This document shows, one piece after another, positions 55,847-64,000 of a DNA stretch of 64,000 nt. Both the position numbers and the translations under genes were made by a program. Under the pieces are notes generated by a model. That model had not been told where the DNA came from. It did no database searches and saw nothing but the letters and a program-made list of their open reading frames with translations. Each line of letters begins with the position of its first letter. Position 1 is the first letter of the stretch. The stretch covers positions 117,361,234-117,425,233 of the forward strand of contig CM057462.1 of NCBI GenBank assembly GCA_030035585.1. Direction: 5' to 3'. The stretch comes from Dugong dugon (taxonomy: Eukaryota > Chordata > Mammalia > Sirenia > Dugongidae).

Positions 55847-56257
55847 TTAGTTATGGGTAGAACTAATCGGTGTATTTGAGTTTCACATTCATATAATTTA
55901 ATTCAAAGTTATATACTTAACAGTTTTGCATAGATTCTTTTGAAATTGAGACAAGAGATTTTAGAAATAATCATTAACAAAAAAATCTATAAAAATTGTT
56001 TACAAAATTTATAGTTATTTCACCTTAGTGTAGACAATACACTGTGATGTGAATTTAGCTATAATATAATTAAATATTGTCATATATAATAAATGTAGTT
56101 TATATTAATCATTAGTGAGTTTGAAAGATATTTTTGTTTCAAGTGTTTTTTAATATTTTTATTTAAAGAATACCAAATAAAATTTATAGAATAAGAAAAA
56201 TGAGTGTTCATGGAATAATGTTTTAATATGACTTTCAAATCTGTCATTCCCTTTAAG

Positions 56258-56318
56258 TCAGTATCCTGGGAAAAATGAAGATGATACAGCTAATATCAGT
56301 AGAAGAGAGGACAGTGAG
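56258..56318 (+). CDS. SPATA1: SPATA1 coding exon 7
   Basis: A 61-nt exon after the acceptor CCCTTTAAG. Its first base completes AGT (Ser), then it encodes QYPGKNEDDTANISRREDSE and ends in phase 0 before GTATGA. The Ser-Gln-Tyr/Cys and acidic DDTA features agree with my memory of the human protein. It lies 75 bp before the 5' end of a Tigger-like element. No later exon could be recognised in the remaining 7.7 kb, so the gene leaves the window in an intron. Confidence 0.75.
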
Positions 56319-56588
56319 GTATGATTTTAAAACTTTTGCTTTAATATGAAATTAAAATGAAACTATAGATTAAAATACCTAAGATTACTGCTGAACAAGT
56401 AGTCCGCAACCTACAATGGGGTTCCGTTCTGACAACTCTGTCATAAGTTGGTTCTAACGTAGGTCGAATACCTCATTTGTTTTTTTTAGTTGTCATTATT
56501 ATTACCTTTTATTATCAATATCTTTATAAACCTGATCTTTATTTGTCTTTGGTGGTTGAAAACATTACGTATAAACTTACAGATAATT

Positions 56589-57889
56589 ATGGAAATTATC
56601 AAACAATGTCATTAATATCATATGCAAGTAAAATTTTGCTGAAGATCATTCAAAAGCAGTTACAGCAGTACATCAACAGGGAACGGCCAGAAATTCAAGC
56701 TGGATTCAGAAGAGGACATGAAACAAGGGGTATCATTGCTGTTGTCAGATGGACCTTGGCTGAAAGCAGAGAATACCAGAAAGATGTTCATCTGTGTTTT
56801 ATTGACTATGCGAAGTCATTCAACTGTGTGGATCATAACAAATTATGGATAACATTGCAAAGAATGGGAATTCCAGAACATTTAATTCTGTTCACATGGA
56901 ACCTGTACATAGACCCAGAGGCAGTCGTCTGAACAGAGCAAGGGGATACTGCATAGTTTAAAATCAAGAAAGGTGTACATCAAGGTTGTATCCTTTCACC
57001 ATACTTATCCAGTCTGTATGCTGAGCAAATAATCTGAGAAGCTGGACTATATGAAGAAGAATGTGGCATCAGGATTGGAGGAAGACTCATTAACAACCTG
57101 CGATATGCAGATGACACAACCTTGCTTGGTAAAAGCGAAGAGGACTTGAAGCACTTACTGATGAAGATCAAAGACCACAGCCTTCAATATGGATTCCACC
57201 TCAACATAAAGAAAACAAAAATCCTCACAACTGGACCAATAAGCAACATCATGATAAATGGAGAAAAGATTGGCATTGTCAAGGATTCATTTTACTTGGA
57301 TCCACAATCAATGCCCGTGGAAGCAGCAGTCAAAAAATTAAATGATGTATTGCATTGGACAAATCTGCAAAAGACCTCATTAAAGTGTTCAAAAGCAAAG
57401 ATGTCACTTTGAGGACTAAGGTGCGCCTGACCCAAGCCACGATATTTTCAGTCATCTCATATGCATGTGAAATACACATCATAAAAATTTACTCTGACGA
57501 TAAAGAAGAGTTGGACAACATTGGCACTTTGTCAATTGCGATAATAACTCCACTTGTGAAAGGTTCTGGATCATCTGGATTATCCCTGGGAATGGGAATG
57601 GTGTTTCTAGTCAGAAAATTAGTGAGAGTTGTCTGTATGAATAAGGAGGAACGAAGAAGAATTGATGCCTTCTAGTTATGGTCCTGGCGAAGAATATTGA
57701 ATATACTATGGATTGCCAGAAGAACGAACAAGTCGGTCTTGGAAGACGTACAGCCAGAGTTCTCCTTGGAGGTGATGATGGTGAGACTTCGACTCACGTA
57801 CTTTGGACATGTTGGAGGGACGAGTCCCTGGAGAAGGACGTCATGCTTGGTAGAGTCCTTCTGTGAAAAAGAGGAAGACCCTTCATTTA
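56589..57889 (+). mobile_element. RTE1 LINE, reverse transcriptase part, no tail
   Basis: Contains QTMSLISYASKILLKIIQKQ, GFRRGHETRGI, FIDYAKSFNCVDHNKLW (about 56800) and LRYADDTTLL (about 57100, with the active-site ADD). It stops at GAAAAAGAGGAAGACCCTTC, about 120 bp short of the tail. Between CATATGCATGTGAAA and GAATAAGGAGGAACG it carries an extra segment of about 157 bp that other copies lack. Confidence 0.85.
57473..57630. other. Unclassified insert of about 157 bp inside RTE1
   Basis: Absent from the copies at 4.7, 15.1 and 35.8 kb, where CATGTGAAAG/CTGGAC-AATGAAAAAGG follow directly. On the + strand it keeps the RTE1 frame open. On the minus strand a frame reads IPRDNPDDPEPFTSGVIIAI, then DKVPMLSNSSLSSE and a TAA stop, like a protein end. 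Origin not recognised. Confidence 0.5.
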
Positions 57890-57968
57890 TCATGATGTTG
57901 CTTATTGGTCTACTTGTGAGGATTTTTGTTTCATGTTGAAGTGTAATCCATATTGAAGGCTACAGTGT
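57890..57968 (-). mobile_element. Inverted RTE1 piece
   Basis: Antisense copy of the SLQYGLHFNMK block: TTTATCATGATGTTGCTTAT ... CATATTGAAGGCTAC. It is complementary to 57179-57262 of the adjoining + strand RTE1, about 630 bp away. Confidence 0.8.
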
Positions 57969-58204
57969 TTCACTGTAAAGTTTTTTGACAAATTCTCTTC
58001 TTCATTCTTTCTTTCTTCTTCAGCATTTCTTTCCTTTTCAAAATCCATTAAGTCCTGATCTGTCAGTTCCCCTTCATGATCTATAAACTGTTCCACATCG
58101 ACAATATCAAGTTCTAAAATCAGTGTTCTTGCCATATAGATGGTTTTTTTTCCACTGATCTCTTCCATAATATTATCCTGATCAAATGCTTGGAGTGTGT
58201 TCAT
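57966..58204 (-). pseudogene. Tigger-like transposase C-terminal fragment
   Basis: The minus frame MNTLQAFDQDNIMEEISGKK continues ARTLILELDIVDVEQFIDHE and GELTDQDLMDFEKERNAEEE. Pogo-class transposases commonly end in an LxLDxxDVExxxxxxxxELTxxxLxxxxxE pattern, which this fits. The DDE core is missing. Further downstream the same frame runs into an antisense RTE1 piece. Confidence 0.5.
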
Positions 58205-58345
58205 AACTCAGCAAATTTTTCCATATCCCCTGCATGCATATAACTAATGATAAAAAGAAAAAAACAAACAAACAAAAAAAAACGGCCAGTCATTTAAGTG
58301 CAGCTTGTCATAACTTGAATACATCGTAAGTCAGGGGCTACGTGT

Positions 58346-58786
58346 ATTACCAGAAAACTTGTCAATACTATTGTCAATAGTAGTTCAATTTTTATTTCTG
58401 CTTTTGTGATTGAGCAAACAGTATGCTGTAATGAGAAGAAAAAAAAATTGTCCACCAACTTTTTTTGGATTATCTACTCAAATTTTATTACTAGTTTTAA
58501 GTGGCACTAACTTTCACTTACATTTGTAATTTAATTCAGTGATACTTATACTTGATTAACACAACTCTTCAGAACAGATTTCTGTGATGTAATGAGATGC
58601 AGTATAGTGTAGTGATTGTTTATTACCAGTTACTAGTTACAGATTGTGTAGTGAACCTAATTTGCATAATGATGGTTTACAGGAGTTAATGAACGCTGTT
58701 CAAATCATCAGTCTATTGTTAAGGAATGATGGAGAGACTGGAAATATTTTGTAAATATTTGCAGGATACATTTAGACATTCTTAAG
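58346..58786. other. No recognised feature
   Basis: A+T-rich sequence, no coding frame or known repeat. Confidence 0.4.
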
Positions 58787-59055
58787 ATGATAACAATGCT
58801 AGTTTCAATAATAGCTCACACTGAGCACCGACTACCAAGCACTGTTCTAAGTATTTTACGAATGTTGACCCATTTAATCCCCAGAAAGAAATGTATAAGG
58901 TATGTTATGATTATCATACCTATTTTACAGAAGAGGAAACTGAGGACACAAAAGTTCAATGACTTCCTAAGGTCGTATAGCTAGTAAGTAGTGGATCTGG
59001 GATTAGATTTTGATTGGTCTAGACAGGCTCCAGAGTTCATACTCTTAAGCACTAC
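58787..59055 (-). mobile_element. MIR SINE
   Basis: Antisense MIR: AGCACTGTTCTAAGTATTTT, CATTTAATCCCCAGAAAG, TTTTACAGAAGAGGAAACTG, CTAAGGTCGTATAGCTAGTA, CTCTTAAGCACTACACTAC. Confidence 0.85.
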
Positions 59056-59067
59056 ACTACCTATCTA

Positions 59068-59215
59068 AATAATAGTAGCAATCAATTAGATAGCATTTAT
59101 TGAGCCAGTCACTGTTTTGAGTACTTTACATATGTTAACTCATTTAATTCAACAACTCATTGAGGAAGTACTATTATCTCTATTTTCAGATGAGGAAACT
59201 ACGGCCCAAAAGTTG
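59068..59215 (-). mobile_element. MIR SINE (partial)
   Basis: AGCATTTATTGAGCCAGTCA, GTTAACTCATTTAATTCAAC, TTCAGATGAGGAAACTACGG. The second antisense MIR directly after the first. Confidence 0.8.
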
Positions 59216-59469
59216 CATTAAATTTTCTATGGTTACAATGCTAGCAAGTCTTCTTTCATATTCATTTAGCAAAACCCCAACCTTAGTTAATAAACCATAA
59301 ATGTCAAATGAGTTTTTAATTCTACCAACAATTATACTATATTTTCCTCTTCTAGACAACTCTGTCATACCTTCTCAAACTTTCAATATCTCCTTTCTCT
59401 TACACTCCCGGTAATGATTTTTCTCTGTGAAAACAAGAGGCAACCTGAAGAGAACTACCACATCTTAAA
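59216..59469. other. No recognised feature
   Basis: A+T-rich sequence, nothing recognised. Confidence 0.4.
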
Positions 59470-60400
59470 ATTAAGTTTTATGTATGGAATGAGATTCGGA
59501 TTGAGGCCTATTTTTTCTTCCTCAGATATCCAGTTGTTCCTACATCATTTGTTAAAGAGACTGTATATTTTTCCTACTGCAGTAGTAAAAAATCAAATGA
59601 CTGTATATGTCTGGGACAATTTTTGGACTCTCTTTCCTACTCCATGATCTTTTTTTAAAAAATTCTTATGACAAAACCATGCTGTTTTCATTAATGAAGC
59701 TTTATGGTATAGCTCGTATTATTTGATAGTGTAAGGCTTTCAAATTCCTTCTTTTATTTTTTTAAGATTGTTTTGGCTATTGTAATTTCTTTGTGTTTTC
59801 ATATATATCTTAGGATCAACTTGTCAATTTGTTCAGAAACCTTTCTTGGACTTTTGATTGGAATCCCATTGAATCTGTAGATCTATTTAAGGAATTGACC
59901 TCCTAACAGTATTGAATCTTCCAATCCATGAACATAGTATATTTCTCCGTTTATTTAGATCTTTATTTTTTCTCAGTAGTGTTTGTGCCTTAAGTGTAGG
60001 AATCTTGCACATCTTTTGTTACATTTACTTCTAGGTATTTATTCTTTTAATGCTTTTATAAGTGGTATTTAAAATTATTTTCCAATTGTTAGGTGCTAGT
60101 TTATAGAAATATGATCAATTTAGGTACACTAAACTTATCTCTTGAAATACTGCTAAATTCTCTATTAGTTCAATTAGGTTTTTTGGCAGATTCTTTAAGA
60201 CTTCATATACATACACAATCATGCCATGTATGAATAACAATGTTACTCCTCCTCCTTTCCTTTTTTTGTGATGTGTGTGTGAACGAAGTTTTGTTTTGTT
60301 TTTCCTCCAGCTTCCTGAGAGTAATAAACAGTAATGACAGTAATAGTGGTGGCTTCTTGCTTTTAACATAGTTCTGATGATGACTTCAAAGATTATATCA
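59470..60400 (-). mobile_element. Old L1 (L1M-type) ORF2 fragment
   Basis: Antisense ORF2 sequence of old L1: TTTTGGCTATTGTAATTTC, GGAATCCCATTGAATCTGTA, CCATGAACATAGTATATTTC, ACTTCTAGGTATTTATTCTT. All frames broken. Confidence 0.75.
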
Positions 60401-61041
60401 TTGCTAATAAAAAAAAGTCATTCCAGAAGACCAAGTGTAGAACCTGATCCTTCAGTATTTCTGATGCACTTAATTTTTTTCCTGCTTAAAAATACCTAGA
60501 ATGCTTGCTTCTTTGACCTACACTGAACTGGTTCAGTATCTGGTAATTCAGTATTCAGAAACTGAAGTATGGGCAACAAACTCTTAAAGATGGAATCTCG
60601 GATTGGTTATCCAACCAAATAATTGAAATATTTTGCTAATTTATGCTGGGAGAAACTAGAATATTTGTGGAAATAGATGCAGACCATGAATGAAGGAACA
60701 TAACTTTATATAGGTTCAAGTTTAATGATATGGATATACTTCTCAGAGATTCTGGATTTAATATGCTAGGTCAAGCTGTTGGGAGTAGTACAAATAGCTT
60801 GCTAAGCTGGTTGACAAAAACCTGGACTATATGATGACTTACACTAAGTAAATTTGGATGCTAGAAATGTATTGGTAAAAAGCAGAAGAAGAAATCCAAA
60901 GACTTAGGGAAATAGGAATGTTAGAAAGGATTTAGCATAACTCCTTCACTCGTTTAACAAAGCATTGAGGAATATATTGGAAAAGCAAGCCCAGCATCCT
61001 TGAAAAAATCCTATAATGGCTGTTTTATGGAGTCTTAGACA
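60401..61041. other. No recognised feature
   Basis: No gene or clear repeat recognised in about 640 bp. Confidence 0.35.
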
Positions 61042-61236
61042 GGGAGCCCTGGCTAAGTGCTTGGCTACTAACCAAAAGGTTGGCAGTTCAAACCCACCCA
61101 GCACCTCCATGGGAGAAAGACCTGGCAATCTACTCCCATAAAGATCACAACCTAGAAAACCCTATAGGGCAGTTCTGCTCTGTCACATGGGGTCATTATG
61201 AGTTGAAATTGGCTCAACAGCACCTAACAATGACAA
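61042..61236 (+). mobile_element. AfroSINE (long subtype, head deleted in part)
   Basis: GGGAGCCCTGGCTAAGTGCT lacks about 15 bp after CCCTGG. It has GGGAGAAAGACCTGGCAATC and the tail GAGTTGAAATTGGCTCAACA. Confidence 0.88.
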
Positions 61237-61479
61237 AATGATGATGGGAACGTACTGTAAGACTGCCAACTTTGAGTGGGATCCAGAGAAAGAGAAGACT
61301 CTCAAGCTGATCCAGGAGACAGTGCAAGGAGTGCTGCCACTTGTCTTTTAATTTCTAGCTAACCCAGTGACACTCAGTGTGCGGGTAGTAGATTGGAATG
61401 CTGAATGGAGTCTGTGACAAACCCTGGTAGAAGAATCACAGCTCAGAGATCTTCAGTTTTGGAACAAAGTAATGTCATC
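61237..61479. other. No recognised feature
   Basis: Short plain stretch; nothing recognised. Confidence 0.35.
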
Positions 61480-62920
61480 TTCAGCAAATAATTGTTCGTC
61501 TGTGGTTGCTGGATATTTGTACTGTTTCCAGTTTTTACCTATTCTGAACAGTGCTCCTGGTGCAGCTGAACAAGAGAGGAATGTATTTAGGTCTGGAGTT
61601 ACTGGATATGCCTTTCCATAACTTAACTAAATAACAACAAATTGTTTTCCAAGTGACTGTACAAATTTACACTCCTACTAGGAATCCAAGAGATTTCCTT
61701 TTGCTCTACATCCTCAATACCCACTGCCGTCGAGTTGATTGCGATGTATAGTGACTCTGCAGGACACAGTAGAACTGCCACATAGGGTTTCCAAGGCTAT
61801 AAATGTTTACAGAAACAGACTGCCACATCTTTTTTCCTGTGGAGCAGCTGGTGAGTTTGAACCACCGAATTTTCAGTTAACAGCTGAGCGCTTTAACCAC
61901 TGCGCCACCAGAGCTCCATCACATCCTCAATAGCACATGTTAATTTCACTCTTTAAAACTTTTGGAAATCTGTTGGGTGCTTAATGCTATTTCACTGTGG
62001 TTTGTGTTTTAATTTCCCTGATTACTCATAAAGTTGACCATGTTTCTATATTTATAGACCATTTTGATAACTTTTTGGGGAGAAATGTCTATTCAAATAT
62101 TTCCTTTGGCTTGTCTGCCATTTATTTCTAATTAGTAAGAGTATTTCATATACTCTGGAAGACAGTGCTTTGATGCTATGTTTGTTGCAGTTATCTTCAC
62201 CCTACTCTGTGGCTTGTCATTTTTCTCTCTTGATGACTTTCAAAATACAGAAGTTCTTAAATTTGTAGTCAAATTTATCTATCCTTTCTTTTATTATTGG
62301 TATATTCCATGCCTTATTTAAGAAAAATTGTTTCTTCCCTAAGCTCATGGAGATATTCTTTTATATTCTAAAGTTTTATGGTTTTGTTTTTCGCATGTTA
62401 GTCTTTGTTACACCTGTACTAATTTTTGTGTATTGTATGAGATAGGGGTTTGCTTTCCTTCTTTTTTCTCTATTAGGATGTCATTGTCCCAGCAACAGTT
62501 TTTGAAAGCCCATCCCTTTTTGCCACTGATCTGCAGTGCCACTTCTATTTTATATCAAGTGTCATATCTACATGGGTCTGTGTCTTCCTTCCTTAATCTA
62601 TTTGTGTATACCTGTACCAATTCCACACAGTCTTAGTTACTGCATTTTTAGGCATTATGTAATTTAGTACTGGTAGAGCAAGTTCTCTCAAGTTATTGTT
62701 CTTCAAGAGTGTCTTGGTTATTCTTGGTCTTTTGCACTTTTATATAAATTTTACATGAGTTTGTCAAGGTACACAAAAAACACCTGTTAGCTTTTGATTG
62801 AAGTTATAGTAAATCTATAAATCATTAAGAGAAAATATGTCATTTTTACAGCCTTTGGTTTCCAGTCCATGAATATGGTGTATTTCTCCATTTATTTAGC
62901 TCATTTTTAATAGCTCTTAA
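61480..62920 (-). mobile_element. Old L1 (L1M-type) fragment with AfroSINE insert
   Basis: Antisense L1 ORF2 end and upstream part: GGTTGCTGGATATTTGTACT, TTTTACCTATTCTGAACAGT, CAAATTTACACTCCTACTAG, GAGATAGGGGTTTGCTTTCC, CCATGAATATGGTGTATTTC. The AfroSINE at 61718-61919 splits it, flanked by ACATCCTCAATA. Confidence 0.78.
61718..61919 (-). mobile_element. AfroSINE inserted in old L1
   Basis: CCCACTGCCGTCGAGTTGAT to GCGCCACCAGAGCTCC, long subtype. Target duplication ACATCCTCAATA on both sides (about 61708 and 61921). Confidence 0.92.
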
Positions 62921-63111
62921 TAAAAAAAAAGTTTTGTTTTGATTATGTAAAACGTTTACATGACTTAAAAATCAAAGCTATATAAAAATGTATACTCAAA
63001 TACTTAAATCCTTATCCACTCTACTCTGTGCCCCCCGCTCCCAATAGATAACCATTTTTATTAGTTTCTGGGTTATCCTTTCAGTGTTTCTTTTCACAAA
63101 AATAAGCAAAT

Positions 63112-63666
63112 AGGAAAGCAGTTTGGCAGTTTCTTTAAAAACAAAACCATAACCAAGTGACCTAGCAATTGTACTCTTGGGCAGTTATCCCAGAGAAATG
63201 AAAGCTTATGTTCACACAAAAACCTATACATGAATGTTCATAGCCACTTTATTTGTAATAGTGAAAAACTAGAATCAGCCCTGATGTCCTTCAAAAGCTT
63301 AATGGTCAAACAAGCTGTGGTGCATACATACCATGGAATACTACTCAACAATAAAAAGGAACAAACTATTGATTAACCCAAAAATTTGGATGAATCCCCA
63401 GGGAATTATATTAAGCAAAAAAAGCCAATCTCAAAAGGTTACATACTATATGATTCCATTTATTTAATATTATGAAATGACAGAATTTTAGAAATTGAGG
63501 ACAGATTAGTGGTTGCTAGGGATTAGTGACGGGGTGGATTGTGGGGCTGAGTGTTGTTATGAAAGAGCAACAGGAGGTGATCCTTGTGGAATTAGAAATG
63601 TTCTGTATCTTGACCCTGCTGGTGGCTACACCAGCCTACACAGGTGATAAAATTGTATAAAACTTA

Positions 63667-63717
<51 letters not shown>

Positions 63718-63905
63718 ACATACCCACACAAGTATAACTGGGGGGAATCTGTTGATTGTATCAATGACAATATCCTGGTTGTGATATCATAGTATAATTA
63801 TATAACACAATAGCATTAAGGGAAACTGGGCAAAGTGTACAAGGGATCCTCTGCATTATTTTCTTGCAGCTGCATGTGAATCTACAATTATCTCAGTATA
63901 AAAAA
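63112..63905 (+). mobile_element. Old L1 (L1M-type) 3' end
   Basis: GGCAGTTTCTTTAAAAACAA, CCTAGCAATTGTACTCTTGG, CATACATACCATGGAATACT, GATTCCATTTATTTAATATT, TACAATTATCTCAGTATAAA. The usual ORF2 end and 3'UTR of old L1, on the opposite strand to the previous copy. Confidence 0.82.
63668..63715. repeat. CA dinucleotide microsatellite
   Basis: About 23 perfect CA units, within the old L1 3'UTR, where such runs often arise. Likely length-variable between individuals. Confidence 0.97.
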
Positions 63906-63941
63906 CAAACAAATAGTCATGTATAGTGTATCTCCCCTCTT

Positions 63942-64000
63942 TTGTTGTTGTTAGGTACCCTATGTACAACAGAATGAAACACTGCCCAGTCCTGTGCCAT
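63942..64000 (-). mobile_element. RTE1 3' tail, cut by the window end
   Basis: TTGTTGTTGTTAGGTACCCT, then AACAGAATGAAACACTGCCC and AGTCCTGTGCCAT, the reverse complement of the RTE1 tail. It continues beyond the window. Confidence 0.85.

Larger units (their letters stand above)
56393..58345 (-). mobile_element. Tigger-like DNA transposon, split by RTE1 (probable)
   Basis: The ends are inverted to each other: left GTAGTCCGCAACCTACAATG ... TCATAAGTTGG, right CATCGTAAGTCAGGGGCTAC (its complement reads GTAGCCCCTGACTTACGATG). Next to the right end is a minus-strand frame resembling the C-terminal part of a pogo/Tigger transposase. The interior between about 56589 and 57968 is RTE1. Confidence 0.6.

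Noticed and set aside
57122..57675. Open frames through the RTE1 insert as a new fusion gene
   Set aside because: The flanks are plain RTE1 with frameshifts on both sides and no promoter; the insert alone is kept as a finding.
63668..63715. Regularly spaced repeat as a CRISPR array
   Set aside because: A CA microsatellite without spacers in a mammalian genome; CRISPR does not apply.

Overview
The window is mammalian nuclear DNA: A+T-rich, intron-bearing and dominated by interspersed repeats. The repeats point to an afrotherian, most probably an elephant. They include many tRNA-derived AfroSINEs (start GAGCCCTGGTGG, end near GGCAATGGGTTTGG), RTE1-type LINEs that share the AfroSINE tail, and a long (about 8.2 kb) L1 family, next to ancient placental repeats (Tigger1, MIR, L2, MaLR). 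I infer the species from repeat type only.

One host gene is recognisable. Seven exons on the + strand between about 28.76 and 56.32 kb encode the N-terminal and middle part of SPATA1 (spermatogenesis-associated protein 1). All joins are in frame (263 codons from the first ATG). Intron 2 appears to start with GC instead of GT. Intron 5 has grown to 16.5 kb because a full-length L1, itself carrying other elements, sits inside an old hAT element. The 3' exons lie beyond the window. No other host exon was found in the first 28 kb.

Layout. 1-5.8 kb: AfroSINE and RTE1 fragments. 5.8-10.2 kb: minus-strand L1 pieces with no ORF2, joined by a MaLR internal region and LTR. 10.9-16.6 kb: an almost end-to-end Tigger1 DNA transposon broken by an AfroSINE and a 3.0-kb RTE1. 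16.7-24.9 kb: a full-length L1 (L1-A) with 18-bp target-site duplications (TSDs), inside an AfroSINE. ORF1 is intact and ORF2 has three lesions. 25.7-28.5 kb: a 5'-truncated L1 (L1-B), also inside an AfroSINE. 28.7-38.9 kb: SPATA1 exons 1-5 with AfroSINE, RTE1, L2 and MIR in the introns. 41.3-52.2 kb: L1-D (minus), carrying a nested L1-C and an RTE1 piece. 55.2-56.3 kb: SPATA1 exons 6-7. 56.4-58.3 kb: a probable Tigger-like element split by a rearranged RTE1. 58.8-64 kb: MIR and old L1 pieces, AfroSINEs and a CA microsatellite.

The observations most worth following are the structure of this L1 family (tandem monomers in the L1-D 5'UTR; a 3'UTR module present in one, one, two and three copies in four elements), the GC-AG intron and possible intron-retention isoform of SPATA1, and an unexplained frame-keeping insert of about 157 bp in an RTE1 copy.
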